This document shows, one piece after another, positions 20,793-33,218 of a stretch of 64,000 nt of DNA. The translations under genes and the position numbers were made by a program. The first letter of the stretch is position 1; each line of letters opens with the position of its first letter. Origin of the DNA: Ampelomyces quisqualis (Eukaryota; Ascomycota; Dothideomycetes; Pleosporales; Phaeosphaeriaceae); the NCBI GenBank assembly GCA_018398575.1, contig JAGTXZ010000018.1:3596001-3660000 (forward strand), given 5' to 3'. The notes beneath the pieces were generated by a model. The model was not told the DNA's origin and did no database searches. It saw nothing but the letters and a program-made list of their open reading frames with translations.

Positions 20793-22633
20793 ATGTTCAT
20801 TGATACAGTAAATGCCAACAGTCGGTCATCACGACCACAGATCGTCGTTTCGCCGCATGCATCCCCATACAACGAATCTTCCACTCCTTTATTGGAGCCA
20901 TTCGTAGGACAGGAGCTACCTCCAACGTACCTCGAGGCTACAACACCTGGTCTCTATAGCGGCGGACTTAGCGACGATCAAGGTGCCAGGCTACTAGCGG
21001 ATGGCGACCGAAGAAGTGGGGGTGCAGCGAACAAAGAAGAGCAATACCGAAGGCAAAGTCTCAGGGCACAATGCACGACACAAAGATGGGTCAGATGGAT
21101 TCCCGCTGTTACTTTCGTTTTGATTCTGGCTGGCAGCCTCGCTGCAATGGCCGCCGCGGTTCCAGTACGAGGCGCAAAACTGGTATGTTCACGAGGTGCT
21201 CTGCTCCCCGGCTTGTTTTGACCGAGAGGTAGAGTTCCAGCACAGGTCCACTCGCACCAGCACAGTCTTCGGAGGCTGGCAGGTTGAAATCGCCGTCATT
21301 CGCGCAGCCCTCAATGCCATCAGCTGCAGAAGCATCATTGCTGGCAGAAGGTTACATTGGAGAGGACAACGAGCGACCCGATCTGATTGCCATCCCGTGG
21401 CCAACACCAAGTGCAAATGACGTGCAACCTCCCTTGCCGACTCAATCCAAACAAGTGTTTCCAATTCGATGGCCCAAATCTTGTGGTAAGAAGTACAATA
21501 CCAAAGTCGAGGAGTACAGTTTTGGGGCATCCAAGCAGCTGAATATCCAAGAGGCGGTGCATAGGCTTGACAAGTCGTACAAGAAGGTTTATGGCTGGAT
21601 ACATGTGGTGCGAGCACCTGCAACTCAAGCATCTGGAACCATACAGGCGCGCTTGTCGTATGCAGTCTCGCCTTCAGTGAACGTTGACAGCATCAAGCGT
21701 GCATCGACGGCATCTGGTCTAGTTATTGGTGACCCTTCCTACACAGACGGATTCGATGGGGTCTATAAAGGTTCGGCCTGCCTTGGAATGTCGCTCGTCA
21801 TATACATGGCCGCTGGTATGGAAATCGAGACTCTTGACATCGTTGCTACGCACTTGGGCATACAAATTCACAACGGGGTTGAACTCTCAGTCACAAATTC
21901 GACGAACATCTCCCTGAAGAAGGGAACACTGGATGCGGTGGCCTTCAAATCACGCAAAACATACCTGGAAACCATTTCTGGCTCCATTAGCGGACTATAC
22001 TCCCTGTACGACCTCGTCAGCGTCACTTCGAAGAGCGGCTCGGTCAATATTGAGGTCGAGCCCATGCCTGCTACAGCAGACTCATCGCCATCCGCCGTTT
22101 TCATGCTCGATGCACATTCAAGTAGTGTACGGACCGACTTCAAGCGCAAACACATTCCAGAGCGCGACTACCAGGTCTACATCAACACCACTGTTGGCTC
22201 TATCGATGGGAATTTCATCCACGGCTCGAGGACCGAGATCAAATCAGTCGCTGGGTTCGTCAATGCTGATCTCTTGCCGTACAAGTCCGGAGGATACGTC
22301 TCAACGATCAACACACACACAGATTCTGGTCAGACGAGCGTCACACTGCGAACGCCCTATAAGGCGAAACATGTACCTATGACAGGACTTAATAGCATTC
22401 ACAAAACTATCAGTGGAGAGCTAGATTTGACATATCCTCAGGAATGGGTGGGCCACGTCAACGGTACTTCCTTGAGTGGCGCATTGCACCTGGAGGGTCA
22501 GGACCTGGAACTTCTCGGCGAAAATGACGAACCTAGGCAGAATCACGTTGAAGCCAAGAAGGGGAATGGTGGTGGAACATTGGAGTTCGACACCGTTAGT
22601 GGAGAGTGTAAGATCACGATCGGAAAGGCGTGA
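20793..22633 (+). CDS. Type II membrane protein with a beta-rich adhesin-like ectodomain
   Basis: Two exons, 20793..21182 and 21233..22633; the 50-nt intron has GTATGT and a GGTAG acceptor and the join is phase 0, giving 596 residues. About 105 N-terminal residues are disordered and Pro/Ser-rich, including a PPTYLEAT motif. One membrane helix (WIPAVTFVLILAGSLAAMAAAV) follows, then an outer domain of about 450 residues. From about residue 330 that domain shows repeating beta-strand units (ISGSISGLYSLYDLVSVTSK, NTTVGSIDGNFIHGSR, SVAGFVNADLLPYKSGGY), resembling DUF4097-type putative adhesins. It is probably a surface protein conserved in fungi; no enzymatic motif is seen. Several N-x-S/T sites lie in the ectodomain. 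Confidence 0.78.
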
Positions 22634-25600
22634 GATTGCCTCCAGGCCGTTCAACGCGGCGAGAGCAGGACTTCCAAGATCGAATGACTTGTTTCCAGGC
22701 GTTTCCCCACAGTTTGTTTGTTGAACTTGAAATTCCGAAGCGTTCATGATGGCGTCATATACCATAGCACACAGCTTCAGAGTCGCCCACGGGACGCAAA
22801 TTTCATTTTCGATTACCCTACTCACTTTTGATGATACCCCATCTCAGACCGAGCATGTAGTGTCGTGCTGAAGAACAAGCTTAGTGCGGTGTTTAGTGAG
22901 AATCTAGCACAAACAACTTGCTCATAACATTGGTACTGGTCGTCAGTGTTCAGTCATATTGCTGTCCACGCGTTCCGGCCCGCAGTGGCCAGCGATCCCC
23001 CGTCATTTCCGGTTTGCTGGAAGCATGGGTGGACCTCCCATAACCGGGCCTGACGTATGTTTAGGCCCGAGAGCGGCGAGTGCGGCTAAAGCGTTTGCTG
23101 CAGATACGGTGGTAGATAGGTTGGGGTACCTTTACTTAAGTATAGAGAAAAGTAATATTTGGAGTTACACAAAGAAAGTAGAAGCTGTAGCTAAAGGAAT
23201 CCTGCTATATTACTATACTGCTATATAAAGCTATAGGCTGCCTTCTAACCTTATATTAAAAGATATTAAAGAAGACTCTAAAAGAATATAAATAGCTTAG
23301 AAACAATATATAAACAAATCCTAGAGGCTATAAACTATACCCTAAAGATATAAATAGACTGATTATCTATTCTTTGAAAGACTACAGTCGACTACTAGGC
23401 GGAGTTCCTTTTCTGACTAGTAATTCTCCCTAAACAAATATTACTTACTCGCCAAGCAACTGGCATATTAACCCAGCACTTACCTTGGACTTAACGGACA
23501 GCGCGACGTAGCAGGAGTGGGAACTGAACACGCGGGAGAGATTTACATGCCGATCTTGTCAGCTCACTGACACACATCAAGACCATTCCGTGACTTCTTA
23601 TAACTCAATCGCATGTTTCTTGTGTCCATGTAGTCATGGTACTTGGATGCACCGCCCGGTCCAATCATCTTCTCTGATAGTTGGTTGTCGAATGTTGAGT
23701 GTCACATTCCTTAACCCGCATATGTAGTGTGACACAGAATGGCTATAGTCGGCCTCGATCACAATGTGTCCGGCATACTCTACCGACTGCGACGCGTGGT
23801 TAGGAAAATGAGCACTGTCTCGATACGATGTGCTCAACCTGAAGTGCAGGAATGTTCCAGATAATCCTTTGAATCCAGCTCAAGGTGCACCGATAGAGCA
23901 TTTTTGGTTGTGTCATTACATAAGGGTCGGAGACTCATCATGGACTATAGGGCGGACGCTCCAAGATTGGCGTGGGCGAAGAGATTCGCGGACAATGGTG
24001 AGGGTGAGAGACGAAAGATTCGGTGAAGGCCGATGGCCAGAGAGGGTGCGGGGCGTAATGGAGTTCTGCTAGACCTGATCTGAAGTACTTTGCAGGTGCT
24101 TGTTTGTTTCCATAGTGTTCTCATGCCACAAGAACGTGGAGGGGCCTCGAGGGTCTGGACACATGTGCATTTCGGTGTGGGGGAGCACGAGCCCTTTGCC
24201 AATTCGAGCGACTGTCGCAGGTGAATTAAAGCAAGGGCATCTGACGCAAGAAGCTCGCGCGGATCTAATGGGCTTGCCAGTCTTTCATTTCAGGGATCTA
24301 GTCTGTCGGCTGTCACTTTGGCCATCTTAACAGGTGGGATGGTGTGGAACATCGCCTATGCATCTGCCACAGCAAGATAGCACAACTAGGACATGAAGGA
24401 TCGTGCGGAACAGCTCTTCGCTCGCCTCATTCGTTCGGCTTCTCTATCCTGAGCTGTGGAGCATGAGTATCAGGGGAAAGATGTGCGCACTTGACAGATA
24501 CCCTGTCTGGCCGGGTAACACGCACAGGAGGCAACCGCCGAGCTGACGGGGGTGTGCGGCCCTGAACAGTATAGCTGCGACAAAGTCGCAAAGGGCATCT
24601 ATTCCAAGCCTTTCGGCGAGCCCCGCAAATAAGACTTTGTTACACGAACAAGTGTTCCTGGTGTGCCCTTTGCAGCCCTTTGATGATCAATGCAGGTAAG
24701 CTGGTAGAGCATACCCGTGATCGATCTGATCATGGTGCCTGCCTGGTGGGTCAGCAATATATTGACGCCACTTGTACGTCTGGAAGAGTATCGGGGTTTG
24801 CAGTGATCAGCGATTTTGTGTGCGCAACGGCTGTCCTGTCAAATGTCAGAACAAATCGGGCCGCGGGATGTGAAAGTTTCGGGTCTCGCGGCTTCTTCGA
24901 CGAGATCAGTAACGCTACAAGCGCCTCATGGACTGGGTCACAGCTTGATCCGTCCCACACCGATGTCCGCCTTATTCGGACGTGCAATGTGAATTCGATA
25001 TTCGACACCAGCCTTGGGGCAAGGACCATCGGTCCCACGTCCACTGCGAATTTTCGTCGAGCGTGATTGTAGTCGAATCATCTCCGCAAGGTCCGAATAC
25101 GTGTCAATGGTGCGGTTCGGTTGTGAGAAGACGGAGCGTTGGCGCCCTCCTGATGCTGTTGCAGGTCGGAGATGCGTTTCAGTCTTGTCGCGTCGCGGTA
25201 CAATGAGTGGGGCTCGGCGGAGCGACTGCTTACTCATCTGATATCTTCCCAGATGCCGCGCCACCAACCACGACTCCCTATCACACAGGGAGAATCGTTA
25301 TTCTACGACTTCATTTGGCCATGTCTTCAGTCTGCGCAGGCGCCGCGAGCCCCAAACCGCGGTATTGCACCTGCTTCACCCCGCAGGTCGCCTAAGGTCC
25401 CGCGGCTTTGTCCACCACTCTATCCTGTTCCCAAACGACCCCCATCGTCTCAATTGGGCGCTGAAACCTGGCTTCAAGTCGCGAAAAGCGTGCCTCTCCT
25501 ACTATGGTGATCTGCTCGCCCGGCATCCCCTTGTCTCCCGGGATTCTCGATCATAGACGACAGCATTTCACCCACAGTTGCTATGCTGCCTGCAGCCGCA

Positions 25601-26538
25601 ATGGACGTCTGCTGCCCATGGCCGTCTTGTCCGTCCGAGTGAGCCGAAAGGATGGGGTGGGTACCAGTGGTGCGACTGTCCTCTAATCGCCATCCTGCAC
25701 CCCAGCAGCCTTGCGCTTGGTCCACCCTCCACTGCCTACACGATAGCAGCCAGACGCCCCTTCGGGTGAACGCTCCTGTTGTCGCTGTTCCAGGTCATCT
25801 GCAGCCAAGGCGCCTCACGACACCGCTCTCAAACTTGCGCCCAAGTGGTCCTCTTGCGTCAACTTTTCACAAGTCATTTCTTCTCGTTGATGCTCCCGGA
25901 TACTTTCACACCCGCTTGTCCACATATACCTAGTTTAACGTTCCCTCTGATAACCTGCCTTTCTATTTTGCTCCGTCATTCTTTATGACCCGGCCTCACT
26001 ATCCTTAACTATATATACTCTTCTTTGGAGCGGGCTCCATCCGCGCCGGCAGCAAGTGGGAACCTTTGTTCTCCGTACACTCATTTTTTATCTAGTATTA
26101 CGGTTCCTTCTCCGCCACACCTGCTCAGCCGTAGTCGTACAACGCTACAGCTTAGACACATTCTTTCACTGCAGGCCACTCTTTCCTCTATTCATGTGAG
26201 TGTCTCGATGCACATGTCCCCCTTGCTTGTTATGACAGTCTGGTCTGTACCACGGCGGGCCGGCGCCAGACGTGGGGTGATGTCCGCAGCAAGGCGCGAA
26301 CATAGTGGTAGCCTAGCCAGCCGCTTACAGCATGTAGATAGTTCACGGCGTCTGCCAAGGCTGTTGTACATAGCATACGAGAGTAAAGATGGAATTCAAT
26401 GCACAGCAACAGTAAGCCCCCTTGAAGCGATTTGGGCTACCCCTCTCGGCAAACATAGACTAAGCATGGTATAGATATCGCCCATCTTCTAGTAGAGCGT
26501 ATCCATTACACCAACCTTCGCCTACACCAGGATCACAG
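22634..26538. other. Gene-poor interval including the long upstream region of the Rua1-like gene
   Basis: No convincing gene in 3.9 kb. An AT-rich fragment sits at 23.12-23.46 kb (listed separately). From about 25.3 kb the DNA becomes pyrimidine-rich, with many short frames rich in Pro and Ser, which fits a long promoter or 5' leader of the following regulator gene. I saw no tRNA. Confidence 0.5.
23120..23460. mobile_element. Small AT-rich, RIP-marked repeat fragment
   Basis: An abrupt change to AT-rich sequence dominated by TA steps, with TCA, CCA, TGG and TGA largely absent, like the large block at 32.5-59 kb. It has no recognisable coding capacity. Most likely a truncated transposon relic. 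Confidence 0.55.
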
Positions 26539-28790
26539 ATGATGTATCCGTATGGCACCCACTCACAGCAAGGACAGCACCCACTGCAACCTGTACAGCA
26601 AATTGCAAGACCTTCACCCCCTCAAACAACGTGGTCAGTACCGCAAAATCACAACCCATACCAGTACATGCGTCAGGCCATACATGAAAGAGAGGATAGC
26701 AGACACGTGCTTGCAAGTACAGACATCGTTACGACTCAGTCGCCAGTGTCAAGTAGTGCTGCTTTCAATAACAGCATACATGGTTCGAGTCACATCGCAA
26801 CGACAGACTATTTCCCCGGTGTAATAGACACCAGTACGTGCCAAACGTTGCATGTACAAACCTTGAGCTAAATTATGTAGGTCCATGGGGCCAGAAAGTT
26901 TGCGAAGAACTAGAGTCATTTCCGTCGCTGGATCCGGACGTGAGCGACTATGGCCATGGAATTATTTCACACGACGAGAATACGCCCATAATTGATCTGC
27001 GCCAATACCCCGGAATTGGAGCAGAAGAGCACGATGGCCTGAATACATTTCATCAAGGGAACTCTGCTCGTCGTCTATCCGAGTCCTCGTTTTCAATGTC
27101 GAGCACAGGAGGTGTGCTACCTGAAGTTTCGAGTTACGAAGACAATGGCCCAACGGAGGTTGTTTCACATCCGTCCGAGTATGATGCCTGGAATAGTGCA
27201 GAACATACAACAAGCAAATTACTGTCGCCGCTTGCTTCACCTCGTCGAACTCAGCAGGAGCACATCGCTCGAGGTGGTAGCCGATCTCGCGCGTCACCGG
27301 CGCCACACAACAACAATATCCGCTCGTCACCCTATACTCTGGACAGCACAAGATATAAGAGGTGGTCAACAGGCCATGCGCCGACCTCAACTCCGACTAG
27401 CTCACGCACGTTCGCACAGATACCGGATCGTTTTGCTCCGTACGGGCCTCGCTACAATCCCCACCATTCGATGCCAATTTATCCATCGTCTTCGTACAAC
27501 TATGGACAGGCTACGCATAATGTGCTATATTCGCATACTAATTCGATGCAATCGAGTAACCCAACATTGTTCTCGAATTACGAACAGCCTTACCACCTGG
27601 AGGTGCCGCGGCCACTCGCTTCGCAAGGCCTTTTCCGGTTACTTCAGAGCAGCGCAGATCGCCATGTAGCATGTTCCTCGCATTTTGCAGACTTATCGGA
27701 CCCTCCGGATCTTTACTCGTCATTACATGAAGAACCTTCCAACCCGCCAGAATCTGACATGAACCCATCTGACCCTGATTTAATCCCCCGTGAGCAAGAT
27801 CTCCGCTTCAATGGAGATTTTTATACTCCGCGATGGGTCCGCGGTCACGGCAACAAGCGCGAAGGATGGTGTGGACTGTGCAAACCAGGACGTTGGCTTG
27901 TGCTCAAGAACAGCGCCTTTTGGTATGACAAGTCGTTCACGCATGGTGTCAGTGCAGCTACTGGTGCGGCGTTCCAGGGACCGCAGGACACCCGCAGGAC
28001 TGAAGGCAACCTTGACGTGTGGGAGGGACTTTGTGGGAGCTGCGGCGAATGGATCGCATTGGTGAGCAGTAAGAAGAAAGGAACAACATGGTTTCGGCAC
28101 GCATACAAGGTAGGCATTATTCCCCCTGTGCACATTCCACAGCGCGGCGGCGCATGGATTCTCCATATAGATGTTGTTCGTCGCGGCAAACATTGCCGGT
28201 AGCACAAAGCTCGAGCATGCTAACAAACGCCGTAGTGCCATACCCACCCCAAAGTCAAAGATGGACCCAAGCGCCGTCGTGAAACCCAAGCTGGGCGTGT
28301 TCGCGCTGCGTCTTCTACATCTGCCACGTCGTGCTACCCTCTCAAACAAGAAATCGCGCAAGATGTAGCTTCTCACCGACATTCCACGCCAACACCAATC
28401 ACAGGCAGCTCTTCGTTGCGAGGTCTCGGCATACCGGAGGCCACTACTTCGCGCCCCTTGCCGAGCTCGACACCCGAAGCTCAACCACAGCTCCACGCAA
28501 GTTCTACTTTTGCAAACAGCACAGCGTACCCGATGCCCACTCCAGCGCCGCCAACGATGTGTTCTCACCAGACACCGACACAAGCGTCTTTCCCAGAATA
28601 TAGCGGAGAACCGACAACGAAGCATACGCCCGTGGTGGGCCTATTCACTACACCTCTACAGAGCTTGCAGATCATCTCCGGAAACCAGCCTTCGTGCTCA
28701 CATGGCCTGGCGCATCAAGTCAGTGAACCAGAGCTAGTTGGGATACGGACCACTACCACGAAGCTCAACGCCATTGCGAGCATGATATGA
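26539..28790 (+). CDS. Rua1-like transcription regulator (DUF4451/Rua1 C-terminal domain)
   Basis: Three exons: 26539..26833, 26881..28109 and 28236..28790, with introns of 47 and 126 nt (the last with a CTAAC branch site); 692 residues. The first 400 residues are disordered, rich in Ser, Pro, Tyr, Asn and Gln. From about residue 410 the zinc-binding Rua1 domain reads DFYTPRWVRGHGNKREGWCGLC, then a W-x-x-x-x-S-x-F-W-Y helix and HGVSAATGAAF, then WEGLCGSCGEWIALVSSK, and WFRHAYK joined across the intron to CHTHPK. The Cys/His ligands are all present. The founding member regulates glycolipid synthesis in Ustilago (established); the target genes here are unknown. The C-terminal 180 residues are Ser/Thr/Pro-rich. 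Confidence 0.85.
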
Positions 28791-30378
28791 TGGGATATTT
28801 TGATTGAGGTACACTTGACCAATCAAACTCAAGTTGGGTACCACAACTCGTCTTCGACTACGGGTACCGTCGCCGAATCTCTGTGCGTCTATTAGGCGTT
28901 CAGGCATGCATGGGAGGACTTTGAGGGGTTGCATCTCGAGGTTACCGTGCATTCAAGCTCTTTGACAAGCTGATGGAGCTCGCTCTTCGCATGTCATTTA
29001 CCATTTTTCTCGTGTTATTTCTCCCCATGCGGCTTCGGCCTTGCGCCTATATTCATTTTCTGGGTGCAGCTTTCCCTTGATCGGCGATCTCTGTCACACA
29101 ACCAACCCCACACACTCACTCATATGCACGCCGTCTTTCACCGGCGGTGCGGCCCATCACGAACTTACGACTTCCAGCATTAGGTCAAAGGCTACGGCGC
29201 TGGATTCCCCACATGCAACACCATTCCCAGGTAGACTTCTTTTTGTGTGCTAGTATACAGACCAATTCTCTTCACCAGAACGACCAAAAATCAATCAACT
29301 CAAAAACCGCATGCTTTCCGATACGGGAGACTTCTTATCGCTTATCTAATTCGTTCGCTTTCACTCCTAACGAGCAGCTGACTTTAGCTAGGTCCGAATA
29401 TACGGTCTGACAGCCTCAAACGCCTCACAGCTGGGGTTGAAGGTTCTGATACCAGATAATATACCCCTTGGAACACAGCCTTGTCGCCTGGGCGTTGCAA
29501 TACATAGGGCTGAGTGGGTCGCGTGGGTCGAACTGGTAACGCAACATTATTCAGACACTGGCCATGTGGATGTGAAAGCCGTAAAGAGCGAGCGGTGTGT
29601 GTCCGCACGAAGTATCACGGTCCGCTTTGTTTCACGCAAAATGTGGTTGTGCGTGGACGCGTCAGTGACTTGACTAGATGTCTGGCTGCAAGGGACTACG
29701 CCGACCGTGTAGCACATTGTCTACATTAGTGACGTGGCCACCTACTACTCAAGTCTACAGACAACTTAAATTGCATATCGAAGCGGTTATACCGACGCCT
29801 CAGGCTGACTTCAGCCAGTTCTCACATGCCTCCTGCGTAGTCCAGTCAAAACCTAGTTGCGGTGATAATTTTGTCTCGTATCAACACGTCGTATGCGGAG
29901 GGTTTGGGTGTTTGAGGATGGAATAAGTGAGTTCGCAATCTCATTACAGCATTGTACAAACCTCACATGCTTGTCGCTCGCGATTGAAGCCCAGAGAATG
30001 CTGAGGCCGAAATCGAATATATCAGGCTTGCGAACATGATCAGCATTACAGATATGCACGCCATATCACATCGCATGGACGCCTGCAAGGGTTTGTCAGG
30101 CATGGCGCTCCGCTGATATTGCCAAGAGGTTTTGTATCGTCGGAATGTTGTCTTGCATGCCAAGCCGCCACACGTGACTCGGCTCGTTCGCGGCGTTGGA
30201 GGTTTTGCCGACACGAGCAGCGAGACGGCCAACTCGCATCCACCCGCAACACCATCACCACTCATCTCCATCGGCGCCGCAAACCTCGTCCCGTCCGTCA
30301 GCCCCCCTCTCGCAGGCTCCATTCCGCCAATTGGGGCCCCGCAGCAGCGCGCTGACCCGCACCTCCAGATAGCTCAAC
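28791..30378. other. Intergenic DNA, nothing recognised
   Basis: About 1.6 kb with only short chance frames. The last 200 bp before 30379 hold the atp8 promoter; CCGCCACACGTGACTCGG near 30,165-30,182 contains a CACGTG E-box. Confidence 0.45.
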
Positions 30379-30738
30379 ATGAACTCCCGCCTCCTCCGCC
30401 CCCTCGCGAGGGCCGCTTTCCGCGCGCCCGCCGTTGTCCGCCCATCGGCTGTGGCACGCCCTGCCCTGATTGCGAGCCAGAACAAGAAGCCCGAAGTTGG
30501 CCCACGGCAAATGGTGAGACCAAGAAGACGCCGTCTGGCAGTGCAGGGACCGATGGCTAACCCGCTGCAACAGACGGTCCTCAAGTCGGCCATGCCCCAG
30601 TTGATCCCCTTCTTCTTTGTCAACGAGACCACCGTGGCCTTCATTCTGCTGCCCTCGCTCATCTACATCTTCTCCAAGTACATCCTGCCCCAGCGCGTGC
30701 GCCTCTTCGCCGCCCGCCTCTTCATCAGCAAGTTGTAG
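30379..30738 (+). CDS. atp8: Nuclear-encoded ATP synthase subunit 8 with mitochondrial presequence
   Basis: Two exons, 30379..30513 and 30574..30738, with a 60-nt intron (GTGAGA, GGCTAAC branch, CAACAG); 99 residues. Residues 52-99 are exactly 48 long, the usual length of fungal Atp8: they begin MPQLIPFFFVNE, contain one membrane helix and end RLFAARLFISKL, the family signature. Atp8 is a small F0 subunit normally encoded in mitochondrial DNA. Residues 1-51 are rich in Arg and Ala without acidic residues until Glu39 (MNSRLLRPLARAAFRAP), a typical matrix-targeting presequence, and the intron falls just before the mature part. The gene uses the standard code. This is a functional transfer of a mitochondrial gene to the nucleus. 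The unspliced frame is also open because the intron length is a multiple of three. Confidence 0.93.
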   Translation: MNSRLLRPLARAAFRAPAVVRPSAVARPALIASQNKKPEVGPRQMVRPRRRRLAVQGPMANPLQQTVLKSAMPQLIPFFFVNETTVAFILLPSLIYIFSKYILPQRVRLFAARLFISKL

Positions 30739-31602
30739 ATGCGGACAACGAGAGAGAATGGGGGAGCAAAACGGCCAATTGTGTACATTAACGGACATGT
30801 GCTCATAGAGTATTGGCTGGCAATGCGCGAGGAACGAACGAAGCGAAGAGAGAGCACCCAGTCCACCATGCATGCTTCAGCTCGCCAAGAAGAATACAAC
30901 AAGATGCGCCGTAATGACGTCTGATACCATGGCTCTCGTTGCATAACAGGCGTTCGATTTACCTTGAGAACTCACCACACATGAATGTCAGGCCGCACAC
31001 TAATGAAACATGTGTGCACCTACGTGCGCTCTGCGAGATGACGGACTGCTTGGAGGATACGACAACATCATCATTGCTCTTCTGGTCGTGACGCCCACCC
31101 TCACCTTTGCGCAAAATGCCACCGTCCCACTCAACGTGGCCTTCAACTTCAACTGCAGTACCTTCAGCGCACCCCAAGCCAGCCCACAAAATCTCAACTC
31201 CACCGCACTTTACACTATTTTGGCACATACGACGGACAATGACATTGGGCCCCTGTTGGAAGTATTGTATGCTGAGTAATGGGAGTGTGGAATTGGGATC
31301 GAGCGGGGATTTGGGCGGTGTGGTGGCGGTGTGGGTTTGGATTTATGCGGAAGCAGCGGTCCTTCAGGCAGAAGAGGACACATTTTTTTGTAAAATCAAT
31401 ACACTTTGAATTCAAGACCCCGTGCGGTCGAATAAGTCTCGTGGGCTGCACGCGAAAAGTTCAGTATGTGCCGCAGTATTTGCTACATTCGCTCCCTGAC
31501 TACGTCGCCTTGTAACGCAGGGCATGGCAGATGAATGGCATGTACATGAGGTCGGGTATCGACGAGTCGTTGTTTGAGACACCCTCCACAATCAGTACTT
31601 CT
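30739..31602. other. Intergenic DNA with a possible gene remnant at 31.0-31.3 kb
   Basis: The plus frame 31010..31279 includes a hydrophobic stretch (NIIIALLVVTPTLTFAQ) like a signal peptide, followed by NATVPLNVAFNFNCSTF and a tail HTTDNDIGPLLEVLYAE. A related, broken copy of that tail lies at 32.49-32.56 kb. It may be a small secreted protein gene or the relic of one. Otherwise nothing recognised. Confidence 0.35.
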
Positions 31603-32090
31603 TCATGCTAAGCGATGCTTCTTGGGAACCGCCTTGACAACCTCATAGTAGACCTTGGCCGAAAATTCACACTGCTTTTTCAACTTTTCGCCTGCGCACG
31701 AGTTGCGCATATCCTTCTCGAAGTTGCTGTCGATGCGAGCTTTGTTGGTTTTGGTGAATTGGCCCTGCTTCTTGAAGTTTCGGTACGCGAAGTCATGTCG
31801 ATAGCAGGAGTCTTGGACTATGTTGTGGTTAGCCTAGGCTTTAACAAGAGGAAAAGGACCATACAATTAAAGCCGAATGGATTGTCGAGAGAAGAGGTGC
31901 ACCCGTCCGAGGACCAGTCTAGCTCTGCGGGATTTTTGGCATTGCGGTTTTTGATGAATTCGGTCATAGAGATGTTGAAAACGTAGCTTTCTATTGTGGC
32001 CGGGAGATCAAGCTGTCGAGTATCCTGAGACACGGCAGCGGATAAGCCGAGGCTGGCGAAGCTAAGCACTGCGAGGGAGAAGGACTTCAT
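31603..32090 (-). CDS. Secreted fungal phospholipase A2
   Basis: Two exons, 32090..31865 and 31817..31603, with a 47-nt intron (GTATGG, GGCTAAC branch, CATAG); 146 residues. ATG 32090 gives a clean signal peptide (MKSFSLAVLSFASLGLSAAV); an upstream in-frame ATG at 32120 would precede it with ten polar residues. The mature part has the hallmarks of the microbial/fungal secreted PLA2 family: LDWSSDGCTS, NPFGFNF, the catalytic CYRHDFAYRNF with the His-Asp pair, and RIDSNFEKDMRNSC, with Cys residues placed for two disulfides. It hydrolyses phospholipids at sn-2 with calcium (family knowledge). The gene lies about 450 bp from the edge of the AT-rich block, an effector-like setting. Confidence 0.9.
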
Positions 32091-32510
32091 GGTCAGGGCT
32101 GGGGGCGATTGGTGCTGCATCTATTGCTGCGGCCTCTAGATCGGTTTAAACGGCTTTCCTATTACCTCTCCCACCAACAATGCTATGACCCACTCTAGGT
32201 ACACTACTGTACTTATGTATGAGTTGAAGTTATGCGATGCCACGGTACGCAGGCAAGTGGCTCAAGAGGAACGCCACTGCTCCGTGCTGAGATTGGGCAG
32301 GTGACTCGCATGGTGCTGGTCGTGCGCGATTCGCTGCGAAGCGCTGCAAGATACAGGACAGGATAGCAAAATATGGAGCCTGCACTGCAACAGAGCATGT
32401 AGCTCGGCTGTCCCGGAAGTTAGAACTGAACCTTGGCACACTGTCACTAAATAACCCTGCTACAGATTAGCCTAGAATGATACTCCATGTTTTCACATAC
32501 GACAGAAAAT

Positions 32511-32526
32511 GACCAGGGCCCTGGTC
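32511..32526. repeat. Perfect 16-bp palindrome at the edge of the AT-rich block
   Basis: GACCAGGGCCCTGGTC is a perfect palindrome about 20-30 bp before the sequence turns AT-rich. The surrounding 60 bp resemble 31.22-31.28 kb. Confidence 0.85.
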
Positions 32527-33218
32527 AGAAGTATTTTATGCGAAATAAGTTAGTTTCTTACTTAAAAAACGAGTCCTATGCTAACAATAATTATAGACTT
32601 TCTACTTTATTAATATTACCTTTTACTTATTTACTTTAGATCTTTCTAACTTTTTAAAGCTAAGATATAGGCGTTAATAGTATTATAATCTTATTTTTTT
32701 AAGTTACTTTTTATATAAAGATATAAATTACAGTATTCTAGAGTAGTCTTGTAACAACGCAGGTAGGTACAGCTATTAGGATTAAATTAGATACGTATTA
32801 GAGGCATATAGAAGTGCGTGTTGTATCAGAGATTCTAGATTAGCTATACACCTATAGGTCTTATATAGAAGAACAAGAAAAACTTGTCCTTTATCTAATG
32901 CAATAGGCTTATATTTATAGTTAAGGTAGTAACTAAGTTAGAGCTAATTTAGAGCACTTTTAGTACTGCCTCTGCTATTTCTTGCATAATCTATTACTAA
33001 GCCTTTATAGAGTATTAGATGTAATATATGTTTATATATACCTATTACAAGTCTATTATAGAAAGTAATATAAAACTATACTATAGTTACTATAACAGCT
33101 TAATAATACTTATTTATAATACTAGAAATAGTGCTAAAACTATTTCTATACTACCTTGTAAGCTATAGTACTCTAAGTGTGTAAATAGCTTTAATATAAG
33201 CTAGAGTATATATAAGAA

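Noticed and set aside
25172..26474. Plus-strand ORFs before the Rua1-like gene
   Set aside because: They overlap one another in different frames within pyrimidine-rich leader-like DNA, and none joins by splicing to the regulator.
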